A stretch of DNA of 11,189 nucleotides from Clarireedia homoeocarpa (GCA_001465935.1 LNKV01000159.1:5448-16636), one strand, 5' to 3'; counted from the first letter of the stretch, positions 1-8,690 are shown. Numbers and translations: made by a program. Notes: generated by a model from the sequence alone, not told the origin.

Positions 1-732
1 CTTAATTATATAATATTAAGGGTCTTAATATTATTTTCGTGTTTTTAGTCTATAATAAGGCTTCCGACCTAGTCAGGTAATATTTTTAAGAGCAGATATT
101 AGTTTCGTTTATATAAACTAGATTAGTATCTATTCCGGGTTTAGTACTAAATAAAAGCTCTAAGTTTAATTAGTTAGTATTTAGTTTATCTTTTAATTTC
201 CTTTATATTAAAGTAAATTAATAGTATACTAGTATTAAATACTCTATAATCTCTTTTTAACTATATATATACTTATTAGACAGATTAAGGCCTAATTAAT
301 ATAAATAAGCTTTAAAGTATCTATAGTATATTTTAAGCTGATAAAAGACGCTAGTAACTATATACTTCGTACTAGGTAGGATCGAGAGTTTATTTCGGGT
401 AATTAATTTATAAGTTAATAAATAATTAGTCTTTTCAGCTAATTAGTTGACTTTCGATTTAGTATATTATTCTAGTACTAGTATCTAATCTTGAGACTTA
501 ATATACTTGATAATAGAGCTAAAGTAACTAAAGCTAATTATAGTTATATAAGGGTCGGTATTAGTACCTTCTTTAATTAATTTGTTAGTTAACTTATTCT
601 TTTCAATATTATAATATCCTAGAACTTATTTTAATTTAATACTAACACCTTTTTTAACTATTTCGGTACTAACTTCGATAACTCGGATTAGCTGTTTCTA
701 GTTTAGATTATCATTTAGTAATATTAAATAAG

Positions 733-1105
733 CTAATACTAATTAGTTATCACTATATATTATATACTCTTAATATTAATATACTAATTAGTTAGTTAAT
801 TTAGTTACTTAGGTAATACTCTTTAGCTCTCTATTATAGACTAGCTACTTTAGGCTAATATTCTAATTATAGCTTCTTAATAAAGTCTGATTAAAGTCTA
901 GAAGGGCTAAGTCTATATTTATTCCGAGAAAGTTATTAAACTAGAAACCGTTTATATAAAAGAATAATTAATTAGTTACTAATATTAGAGTTTTATCTTT
1001 ATAGTTTTTAACTTCTTTCTCTTTTAGTAAATAGCTAATTTAGATTATATAAGGTATAGTAACTACTCAGAGGGGAAATTTAAATAACTAGATTTTTTCG
1101 AGAAA
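733..1105. repeat. Tandem duplication unit A (373 bp) within RNase H
   Basis: This unit and the next are homologous along their whole length with a 373-base period. Both contain, in the same order, an ACTATATATTATATACTC-type block, a CCGTTTATATAAAA block, an AGTTTTATCTTTATAG block and a GAAATTTAAATAACTAGATTTTTT block. The single-copy version lies inverted at about 8133-8513. Unit A retains more G and C in several places, for example a GAGGGGAAA stretch where unit B has AAAGGGAAA. The two units were therefore mutated unequally or independently. Confidence 0.88.
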
Positions 1106-1478
1106 CTAATACTAATTAATTATTACTATATATTATATACTCCTAATATTAGTATACTAATTAACTAGTTAATTTAGTTACTTAAATAATACTCTCTAAC
1201 TCTCTATTATAAACTAGTTACTTTAAACTAATATTCTAATTATAGCTTTTTAATAAAGTCTAATTAGAGTTTAGAAAAGCTAAGTTTATATCTATTTTAA
1301 AAAAGTTATTAAGTTAAAAACCGTTTATATAAAAAGATAATTAATTAATTACTAGTATTAAAGTTTTATCTTTATAGTTTTTAACTTCTTCCTCTTTTAG
1401 TAAATAACTAATTTAGACTATATAAAATATAGTAACTATCTAAAAGGGAAATTTAAATAACTAGATTTTTTTGAAACT
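1106..1478. repeat. Tandem duplication unit B (373 bp) within RNase H
   Basis: This is the second unit of the direct duplication. The outer boundary at about 1473-1478 (TTTTTTTGAAACTAACG) resembles the inner junction at about 1095-1110 (TTTTTTCGAGAAACTAAT), so a short GAAACTAA-like match may have mediated the event. Beyond it the sequence continues into the ORF2 linker, in colinear order with the plus-strand copy. Confidence 0.85.
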
Positions 1479-1557
1479 AACGAAATCGATTAAATAGTAT
1501 ATTGATTATCTAATCTAGACTATTTAAGTTAGTCTAGTTATATTTAAGATTAAGTTA

Positions 1558-1590
1558 GTATTATTACTATTACTATCGTTATTACTATCG
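1558..1590. repeat. TTA/CTA trinucleotide repeat in the ORF2 linker
   Basis: This is an imperfect run of ATTACT, ATTACTATC and TTACTATCG units. On the minus strand it reads as Asp, Ser and Asn codons, and it aligns with the GAT/AAT repeat at about 8026-8054 of the plus-strand copy. It is most simply the coding trace of an acidic, Asp-rich linker between RT and RNase H, since GAC or GAT codons become AAT under RIP. Confidence 0.7.
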
Positions 1591-1592
1591 GA

Positions 1593-1604
1593 GGCTAGTC
1601 TTGA
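1593..1604. repeat. Target-site duplication, left copy (GGCTAGTCTTGA)
   Basis: This 12-bp sequence is repeated exactly at 1934-1945, on either side of the 329-bp poly(A)-tailed insertion. The preceding A also matches the base before the right copy, so the duplication may be 13 bp, but that base is ambiguous with the poly(A) tail. Confidence 0.9.
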
Positions 1605-1635
1605 ATCAAACCGATTAAATAGTCCTCGGTTTGAT
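1605..1635. repeat. Perfect stem-loop at the 5' head of the insertion
   Basis: ATCAAACCGA (1605-1614) is the exact reverse complement of TCGGTTTGAT (1626-1635), with an 11-base loop. It starts at the first base after the target-site duplication. The right arm resembles a RIP-altered Pol III B box (GGTTCGA), but this is weak evidence. Confidence 0.8.
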
Positions 1636-1654
1636 AATATAGTAATACTATATT
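1636..1654. repeat. Second hairpin in the insertion
   Basis: AATATAGT (1636-1643) pairs exactly with ACTATATT (1647-1654) around a 3-base AAT loop, directly after the first stem-loop. In AT-rich DNA an 8-bp AT-rich hairpin can arise by chance. Its position next to the first hairpin is the reason to note it. Confidence 0.6.
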
Positions 1655-1838
1655 AGACTAGAAGCTCGCTTAGCTCCCAATACTCTATTTAGTAAAAAAT
1701 TATATATTTTAAACTACTTTACTTAACTAGCTCTTAGTTTAATTAAGAAGCCTTGTTTTTCCTTTACTAGAGTTAGACCCTTAATATCACTTTAATAAAT
1801 TGAATTTATATACTTAAAAAACTCTTACCTACACTTAG

Positions 1839-1848
1839 CCGCTAGCGG
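1839..1848. repeat. CCGCTAGCGG palindrome in the insertion
   Basis: A perfect 10-bp GC-rich palindrome in otherwise AT-rich sequence, about 50 bases before the poly(A) tail. Its role is unknown; it could be a hairpin near the 3' end of the element's RNA. Confidence 0.6.
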
Positions 1849-1890
1849 ATTAACTACTAACCGACCTACTATAGTCTTAGACTTATATAG

Positions 1891-1896
<6 letters not shown>

Positions 1897-1933
<37 letters not shown>
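1897..1933 (+). other. Poly(A) tract (37 A), 3' tail of the insertion
   Basis: Thirty-seven consecutive A residues directly precede the right target-site duplication. The pure tract supports a retroposed RNA and a fairly recent insertion. Its exact length may be affected by sequencing or assembly slippage. Confidence 0.9.
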
Positions 1934-1936
<3 letters not shown>

Positions 1937-1945
1937 TAGTCTTGA
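1934..1945. repeat. Target-site duplication, right copy (GGCTAGTCTTGA)
   Basis: Exact repeat of 1593-1604. It is followed by TTGGGCCCAGACTAG, where the LINE linker resumes, aligning with the inverted sequence at about 7998-8012. Its TG is intact, whereas the corresponding position in the plus-strand copy reads TA on this strand, so copy 1 is less RIP-altered here. Confidence 0.9.
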
Positions 1946-2299
1946 TTGGGCCCAGACTAGTTAATAAACAAGATAGTTTTTAATTAGTTTTAATATTCTA
2001 AATATATATTAACGGGTTACTATATCTAACTAAATTTAAAGTAGAACTAATATAACTTCTACTTCTATTAACACTATTAAACTAGTTTTAAATATATTTA
2101 GGATTTTATATAGTATTAGGTTTTATAGACTTTATAACTAACTCTTAATATTAACTTAGTTTTTCTATTATATAAAGAATTTATAATCGGATATATTAAT
2201 AATACAAATAAAATAAAGCTAGTATATTATAAAAGGAAATAAACTATATTAAATATTAGCTAGCTAGCTAATTTATAGAAAAGTAGTTTTAACTTAGTT

Positions 2300-3300
2300 A
2301 ATATATATTAATATATAATACTTAAATTTTAATATTTTATTAAAATAAATACTTAGTTACTTAACTACTTTTAAAAAATATATTACTTAACTATTCGGTA
2401 AATTAACCGGATTAATTACTTTTCAATTAATATAAAAGTATATTAGTTTAGTTTTATCTAAATCGAACTTAATACTATTTAATATTCTAAGTATATAAAG
2501 CTTTTTAGTTTCTCTTTCTAATATTTAGTAATTTTTTTTAAACTAGTCAAGCTAGTTACTAGCGCTATATCGTCTATATAAAACCAAACTGAGTAACTAA
2601 TTAATAGGAAAAGGTTGTGAATATAAATTAAAAATAAAATAGAGCTAATTAGACTACTTTAAAGAATATTAGTATTAATTAGCTAGAATAACTTAATATA
2701 GTTATCGAAGCTAAGTTTTAATAGCCGGTCGTTTAAAAAGTAACTAATCTAAGTTATAAAACTAATTAGAAGGTTAAGTTTCTTTAGTACTATTAATAAT
2801 TAATTTTTTAAGATATAATCGAAAGCTCCTTTAATATTAAGAAATAAAACTAATATTTTAAACTTAATATTATTTTAGATTTTAACTACTAGTATTAGTA
2901 CTATATTAATAATAAACTTTTTAAGTTTACTACTAATTTAAGAATTATATAATAAGCTAGTAGTCTTAGCTAAATAAATTAGTCTCTTAATTAATATCTT
3001 TTTATTTATTTTATTTAGATAATTAAGAAACAAAATAACTTTATATATTTTTAAAACTAAATAGTTAAGTTTAACTAGCTTTTTAAATATAGTATTAATA
3101 ACTTATTTCTAATAAATAAAATAGTAACTAAAATTAATTAATAAACTATATATTTAAAAAAATATATTAGAAATAATTTAATAAACTTTATTAATAATAT
3201 CTTAAATAATTCTATTAGATCCAAGCGTTTTTCCTTTAATTTTAATCGAACAAACTAATTTTAGTTTACTAATTACTAGCTCGAGTTAGTTATCAACTAT
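2300..3300 (-). other. Reverse transcriptase domain remnant of ORF2, copy 1
   Basis: The minus strand gives a KTLGSNR segment (3231-3212) matching the G-P-D-G fingers motif, NIKGAFDYI (2838 downward) matching the first catalytic Asp block with that Asp changed to Asn, a degraded T-G-x-P-Q-G-S-P-x-S-P block ending in ILFLIYIH, and FYIDDIALVTS at about 2583-2550. The YIDD catalytic box itself is intact at 2580-2569, unlike the plus-strand copy where it reads YINN. The remaining thumb and connection sequence continues to about 1950. Stops and substitutions elsewhere make the domain non-functional. Non-LTR rather than LTR or viral RT is favoured by its position between endonuclease and RNase H and by the overall motif spacing. 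Confidence 0.87.
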
Positions 3301-3899
3301 ATAATTTACCTAATTAAAACTAGTTAATAAAGGAGGTTATAAAAAGAATATAGTTTTTAAAATAGTCGCTTTTCCTTTAAAGCTAGTTTAGTTAGATATA
3401 GTTAGTAATTTATAATCTAAATAAGATTTAATATAACTAAAAGCTTTATAAATTATTTTTAAATTACTAGTCTTTAAGAAACTATTTTAATAATCCTTTT
3501 TAGTATATTTAATAACTGAAAAATAAGAATTATATACTAGTTAATATTGTTTTTAATCAAAAGCTAGATTTAATAAATTTAATTTTAATTTTCTTTAAGT
3601 TAATAATATCGATTTTCTTAAATATTTTAATTTACTAGTTTATTAAAACTTAACTTTTAATATCAGCTTTATTTTAGAAATCGCTTTATTAGCTACTAGT
3701 TTGATTAATCAAGTTAGTTTTAAACTAATTAATTCTAAATAGTTTTAATTAATTATATTAAGTTTTAAATTAATTCTAATAAACTCTAAAGGTTTTTGAT
3801 TAAGAATTAAACTATTTTCGATTAAATTAATTAGACTAATCTTAAATAATTTCTAATTAGCTAATTTAGTATTATAAAATTAAAGTAAATTATTTAATC

Positions 3900-4600
3900 T
3901 TTGATTTTACTTTTTTATAGTAAATAAAATTAATAGATAATCTAAATTAATATTATCTAGTATTTACTAATTATCAATATACCTCGCTAACTCTAAAGTA
4001 ACTAAAGTTAAATTAATAACTAACTAACTAGTTCCTTTAAAGAAGATATTAGTTTTAAAATTATTTAATAAATCAAAGTTATTATCTTTAATCTAATTAA
4101 CTAATTAGATTCCTTTTAATATTATAACTATATTAAAGTTTTACTAAAAGTGATATATATTAAAGTTTTCTAATATAAACGAATTAGTTAAAATAACTTT
4201 TAGAAATAAACTTCTTTTAATTATTTTAGTTGATTCGTCTTCGATTTAATTAGTTTTATTATAAATATTAACTATTTCGAGTATATTACTTCCCTCGCCT
4301 AGCTTTAATACTAATAAATCGGAATTAGTATTATTAGCTACTAACTATATATTAGTAACTAGTATTTTAGTAATATAAATAAAAGTTTATAATTAGAAGT
4401 CTTTATTTAAAGCTAGGATTTAAATAAAACTAATATATAATATTAACTAATTATTTAAGAAGTTACTAATACTGATACTAATATTAGTAATAATTCAAAG
4501 TTCTTAGACTATTATTAAATCAATATTAAGTTTAATAGCTAGTTATAATATTAATTTAATTATAAGATTACTTTAGTTTAAATTTATTTATATAACTTTT
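3900..4600 (-). other. AP endonuclease (EEP) domain remnant of ORF2, copy 1
   Basis: LINE endonucleases nick the target DNA to prime reverse transcription. Read on the minus strand, recognisable degraded motifs occur in order. A segment around 4516-4490 corresponds to the family's Q-E-P-W block, with Glu kept (E-L-W). Further on come an N-x-Y-N strand, an E-D-E-S-T loop, an ENFNIYH block corresponding to GDFNxHH with Gly-Asp changed to Glu-Asn, a V-I-N-L-T block (S-x-x-D-L-T) with Asp changed to Asn, and LDY near 3945 corresponding to the terminal SDH. The Asp to Asn and His to Tyr changes are what RIP (G to A, C to T) produces. Catalysis would be lost. No other endonuclease copy lies in the window, because the plus-strand ORF2 fragment starts downstream of this domain. 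Confidence 0.8.
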
Positions 4601-4619
4601 ATATTCGAGCTAATTATAA

Positions 4620-6286
4620 ACTTATTTATTTAATAACTTTATATACTTTATAATCTTTTAAGTCAATATTATATACTAGTTTATAATTATTATATTTAAA
4701 TACTAAGTAAAAATAACTTTTACTCTTTTTATTATAAATATTATAATAGTGTTAAGAGGTATTATATAATTTATTATATAGATTATATTTAGCCTCTTTT
4801 TTATAATATTATATTATATACCTAAAACCTAAGTACTTAATATACTAAATAGACCTAATTACTATTAATAGCTTTTCGACTTAATAGCTAGTACTAGCTA
4901 TATATATATAGTTATATATATACTTATTTACTTTCTTACTAATTATAAATAAAACTACTATTAAGCTAAGCTTTTTAGTCGCTCGGTTATTAACCGAGCT
5001 AAGCTAATAAGGTAGTCTAATAGGTTTTAACCTTAAACTCTTATTAAAAATCTTAAACTTATTTAAGACTAGCTCTATTCTATTAAGTATATTAAAGTTA
5101 TTAGTCGGAATATTATATAATACTACTTTAAACTATAGTTTATTCTTTTAAATAGTTTAGAAACTAATAGTCTTTTTTAAATTACTAGTTTCTTAATTAA
5201 GAAGTTAATAATATAAAGAGTTATAATAATAATAACTAAGTTCTTCTTATTAGTTATAATCGAAATAATCAATATAATAAGTTCTTTAATATCTTTTAAC
5301 TTAAAAGCCTTATTAAATAAGTTCCGAAATTATAATAAAGAAATAGGTTTATATTAATCTCGAATTAGAATTAGTTGATTAACTATTTTTTTAATCTTTT
5401 TAATAGACTTTTTAATATCGATAATAGTTTATAAGTTATTAGTATTAGTAATAATTATTAAAGCGAAAGTCGGTTTAATAGTAATATTAAACCCGGTATT
5501 AAGTCTAATATTAAATATAATATTAAATAGAATAGTCGGATTAATATTTAATTTTTCGATATTAAAGGATTTAACTTTAGTTTAAATTGTTTTAACTATA
5601 TTAATATTAATAGTAATTTTAATTTTAATATATCTAGTTATATATTCTAGATTATTAATTTATCTTATTAATAATTAACTAGCTTTCTTAATTTAATTAA
5701 ATTTAATATATTCCCGGAAGATCTTAATTAAATCTAAAATATTAGTTTACTTTTCTTTAAACTTAACTAATAATAAAGTTTTAATTAATAAGTCACGGAC
5801 TTATAAGATTTTAATATTAATAGAGTTGTTAATAAGTTTAATAATTCTCGGATTTTTATTAGTCCGATTAGTTAGAGAGAAAGAGTTAGTTTTTTTAAGT
5901 AATTAAAATAGGATTTTATTTATAATAGATCTAAAAAAGAGGTTTATATTTAGATTATTTAAAAAGCTAGATATATTAATTTAAGAGTTAAATTTATAAG
6001 TAGTTAATAAAGTCGGCGATATAATAATATCTATAATTAGAATCGAAAGACTAGATCTAATAATAGTTAAGGTAGTTAAGAAAGTAGTTAAAAAGAAATT
6101 AGTTTTTAAGTTTTAAATATTTTAATTAGTTAATATCGAGGGACCTTCTATTTTAAATAGTATTAAAATCTCTTTTTTTAGAAAATATATTAATCTTGAA
6201 AAAACTTTACTAAATAAGTTTATAACTTAATTATTCTTTAATATCCTTTTATTAAGCCCGAAACAATATTTTTAGCTTAATATCAT
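4620..6286 (-). pseudogene. LINE ORF1 (Gag-like, zinc-knuckle), copy 1, dead
   Basis: This is the remnant of the RNA-binding ORF1 protein that packages LINE RNA. The minus-strand ATG at 6286-6284, one of only two ATG seen in the window, starts a frame that aligns with the plus-strand gag from 9582. It may be the true start, although it is followed three codons later by a TAA that looks like a mutated CAA. The frame runs through a poorly conserved middle to a nucleic-acid-binding C-terminus at about 4840-4680, where the CCHC zinc-knuckle pattern (x-K-C-L-G-F-x-x) has Tyr codons in place of Cys. A 1-bp deletion relative to the plus copy, near 5172-5180, shifts the frame. It adjoins or overlaps ORF2. 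The 3' limit is approximate. Confidence 0.8.
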
Positions 6287-6682
6287 AGTTTAATATCACT
6301 AAAATAGATAATTGATTTTTAGTGAATTTTTATAATATAGAGTAATTTAGCGCTAACGACGATAACTCGGGAACTAAGTATTATACCGAAGTGATTTTAA
6401 CTTTAATAGATTTGTAGAAGCTGATATAATCGGAATATATATTTTTTTTCTGTTTTATTATTGATTTTTAATTGTTTTTGATAATTTTTATATTTTTAAA
6501 AAGTTAATAAAAAATCGCGATATAGAGTAAAAACGTCGATTTTCGACGACGACAACGATATCTCGATAGCGCCGGGTCGTAGAATAAAACTGATTACTTT
6601 ATTCGATTCGTTGTATTATAATTAGTTATTATAAAGAAAGATCCGATCGTTTTTAATAACTATACACGTTTTTTCAATATTA
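4677..6682. repeat. Large inverted repeat, left arm (LINE 5' UTR and gag)
   Basis: This arm is the reverse complement of 9186-11189, with mostly transition differences. Anchors include the AGATCTTCCGGGAATAT block (inverted at about 5710-5726, direct at about 10144-10160), the CGATCGG and CCGATCG blocks near 6650 and 9217, and the zinc-knuckle end. The right arm is cut by the window edge, so the true arm may be longer. Confidence 0.88.
6287..6682 (-). promoter_or_regulatory. 5' UTR of LINE copy 1 (internal promoter region expected)
   Basis: This roughly 400-bp non-coding leader is shared, inverted, with 9186-9581. LINEs of this kind normally carry their promoter inside the 5' UTR, but no specific promoter element can be named here. 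It is the most CpG-rich and least decayed part of the window, with TCGCGATATAG, CGTCGATTTTCGACGACGAC and GCGCCGGGTCG blocks at about 6514-6578. A small hairpin, GTCGA/TCGAC, lies at about 6534-6546. Confidence 0.65.
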
Positions 6683-8025
6683 ATAAATTGTAAATATTTA
6701 AACTTATTTAATTAAAATCAAAGGAAAAACACCCGGACCTAATAGAATTATCTAAGATATTATTAATAAAGCTTATCAAGTTATTCCTAATATATTCTTC
6801 TAAGTATATAGATTATTAATTAATTTTAGTTACTACCTTATTTATTAAAAGTAAACTATTAATATTATACTTAAAAAGCTAGTTAAACCCGACTACTTAG
6901 TTTTAAAAATATATAAAATTATCTTACTTTTTAATTATCTAAATAAAATAAATAAAAGGATATTAGCTAAGAAACTAGTCTATTTAACCAAGACTACTAA
7001 CTTATTATATAATTCTTAAATTAATAGTAAACTTAAAAAGTCTGTTATTAATATAATATTAATATTAGTAGTTAAAATCTAAAATAATATTAAGTTTAAA
7101 ATATTAATCTTATTTTTTAATATTAAAAGAGCTTTTAATTATATTTTAAAAAATCAATTATTAATAATATTAAAAAACTTAGTTTCCTAATTAGCTTTAT
7201 AATATAAATTAGTTACTTTTTAAAGAACTAGTTATTAAGACTTAATTTTAATAGTTATATCAAGTTATTTTAATTAATTAATATTAGTATTTTTTAAAGT
7301 AGCTCGATTAGTTTTATTTTATTTTTAATTTATATCCACGACTTTTTCCTACTAATAAACTATTTAGTTTAATTATATATAAATAATATAATATTAATAA
7401 CTAACTTTATTAGTTTAAAAAAAAATTACTAAATACTAGAAAGAGAAGTTAAAAAACTTTATATATTTAGAATATTAAATAGTATTAAGTTCGATTTAGA
7501 TAAAACTAAGTTAATATATTTTTATATTAACCGAAAAACAATTAATCCGGTTAATTTATTAAATAATCAAGTAATATATTTTTTAAAAGTAGTTAAGTAG
7601 TTAAGTATTTATTTTAATAAGATACTAAAATTTAAGTATTATATATTAATATATATTAGTTAAGCTAAAACCGCTTTTCTATAAATTAACTAACTAACTA
7701 ATATTTAATATAACTTATTCCCTTTTATAATATATTAACTTTACTTTGTTTATATTATTAATATATCTGACTATAAGTTCTTTATATAATAGAAAAACCA
7801 AGCTAGTATTAAAAGCTAGTTATAAAGTCTATAAAACCTAGTATTATATAAAATCCTAGATATATTTAAAACTAGTTTAGTAATATTAATAGAAGTAGAA
7901 ACTATATTAGTCCCCCCTTAAATCCGGTTAAACGTAATTACTTATTAATATATTTTTAAAATACTAAAACTAATTAAAAACTATTTTAGCTACTAATTAG
8001 TCTAGGCCTAACTAAGACTAGCCTC

Positions 8026-8054
8026 TGATAATAATAGTGATAATAATAATAATC
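8026..8054. repeat. GAT/AAT trinucleotide repeat in the ORF2 linker, copy 2
   Basis: A run of GATAAT, AGTGAT and AAT units encodes Asp, Asn and Ser in the ORF2 frame. It aligns with the inverted repeat at 1558-1590. It probably began as an Asp-rich acidic linker. Confidence 0.7.
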
Positions 8055-8275
8055 TAATCTTAAATATAACTAGACTAATTTAAATAGTTTGAATTAAATA
8101 ATTAATATACTATTTAGCCGACTTCACTAACCTCGAAAAAATCTAGTTATTCAAATTTCCCTCTTAAGTAGTTACTATACTTTATATAATCTAAATTAGT
8201 TAGATACTTAAAAAAGAAGAAACTAAAAACTATAAAGATAAAATCTTAATATTAATATTTAATTAACTTTCTTTT

Positions 8276-8690
8276 TATATAAATAGTTTATAATTAAAAG
8301 ATTCTGGAATAGATATAAACTTAGCTTTTTTAAACTCTAATTAAGTTTTATTAAAAAATTATAATTAGAATATTAACTTAAATTAGCTAGTTTATAATAA
8401 AGAGCTAGAGAGTATTATTCAAATAACCGAATTAGTTAGCTAATTAGTATATTAATATTAGGAGTATATAGTATATAACGATAATTAATTAGTATTAGTT
8501 TATTTAATATTATTAAACGACAATCTAGACTAAGAATAATTAATCTGAATTTACAAAGTTAATACTGAAATAGTTAAAAAAGGCACTAGTATTAAGCTAG
8601 AATAAGTTCTAGGATATTATAATATTGAAGGGAATAAACTAGTTAATAAATTAGTTAAAGAAGATATTAGTATTAACCCCTATTCGATTA
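8276..8690 (+). other. RNase H domain remnant of ORF2, copy 2
   Basis: RNase H removes the RNA strand during LINE replication. The first catalytic Asp (Y-T-D-G) is an AAT Asn codon at 8282-8284, giving YINS. The Glu of the A-E-L helix is kept (GAG at 8402-8404 in YNKELES), as is the third carboxylate in VYNDN (GAT at 8480-8482). The final G-N-K-L-V-N-K-L-V-K-E helix matches G-N-x-x-A-D-x-L-A-K-E with its Asp changed to Asn. All losses are G-to-A changes expected from RIP. Two of the four carboxylates remain. Confidence 0.82.

Larger units (their letters stand above)
560..1478 (-). other. RNase H domain remnant of ORF2, copy 1, with internal duplication
   Basis: By alignment to the plus-strand copy at 8270-8690, this minus-strand segment is the RNase HI domain that fungal Tad1/I-type LINEs carry after the RT. 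In the duplicated part, the Y-T-D-G motif appears as YING near 950, so the first catalytic Asp is changed to Asn. The second half (about 730 down to 560) holds the segment corresponding to the W-V-P-G-H and G-N-x-x-A-D helix. The first half is present twice in tandem (733-1105 and 1106-1478), so the domain could not fold even without the point mutations. Confidence 0.78.
1605..1933 (+). mobile_element. Small poly(A)-tailed retroelement (SINE-like or truncated LINE)
   Basis: This 329-bp segment interrupts the minus-strand LINE and has the marks of target-primed reverse transcription: a 3' run of 37 A residues (1897-1933) and an exact 12-bp target-site duplication (1593-1604 and 1934-1945). The unoccupied site is seen in inverted form in the plus-strand LINE copy at about 7998-8022, which runs across the junction without the insert. 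The element lies on the strand opposite its host LINE. It starts with a perfect 10-bp stem-loop, then a second 8-bp hairpin, and carries a 10-bp palindrome at 1839-1848. I see no coding frame, no convincing tRNA fold and no clear Pol III A and B boxes. A SINE and a 5'-truncated piece of another LINE both fit. I do not recognise the family. Confidence 0.82.
50..4620 (-). pseudogene. LINE ORF2 polyprotein (EN-RT-RNase H), copy 1, dead
   Basis: This is the decayed remnant of the LINE polymerase. Endonuclease remnants occupy about 4600-3900, the RT about 3300-2300, an Asp/Asn-rich linker about 1590-1480, RNase H from about 1478 down to 560, and the conserved C-terminus ends near base 50. The C-terminal stretch read from the minus strand just before 50 contains a TKPGID-like motif followed by an NET-I-C pattern, which resembles the end of fungal LINE ORF2 proteins. 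The start is not defined: it overlaps or adjoins the gag end and no ATG survives there. The frame carries many RIP-type stops, the tandem RNase H duplication and the 329-bp insertion in the linker. The 3' limit is the stop at 52-50, which may itself be a RIP mutation. Confidence 0.85.
1..6682 (-). mobile_element. LINE copy 1 (Tad1/I-like), near full length, RIP-degraded
   Basis: On the minus strand this stretch reads in order: 5' UTR, gag with zinc knuckles, AP endonuclease, reverse transcriptase, RNase H and a conserved ORF2 C-terminus. That order is typical of fungal Tad1-like and other I-group LINEs, which move by target-primed reverse transcription. The 5' limit near 6682 is where homology to the plus-strand copy beginning at about 9186 ends. 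The 3' UTR and poly(A) tail, if present, lie before base 1. All reading frames are full of TAA and TAG stops that look like RIP products, so the element cannot make its proteins. It is further disrupted by a 373-bp tandem duplication and by a 329-bp poly(A)-tailed insertion. The family assignment rests on motifs read by eye; the exact clade is uncertain. Confidence 0.88.

Noticed and set aside
733..1478. CRISPR array or satellite
   Set aside because: There are only two long units with no spacers, and they code for part of RNase H. This is a simple tandem duplication.
1605..1896. tRNA-derived SINE head
   Set aside because: The TCGGTTTGAT arm is loosely like a B box, but I could not build a cloverleaf or find an A box at the right distance. 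It is kept as SINE-like only.
1897..1933. Poly(A) as a low-complexity artefact or the tail of LINE copy 1
   Set aside because: It lies on the strand opposite to LINE copy 1 and in the middle of its ORF2, and the exact flanking target-site duplication explains it as the tail of a separate insertion.
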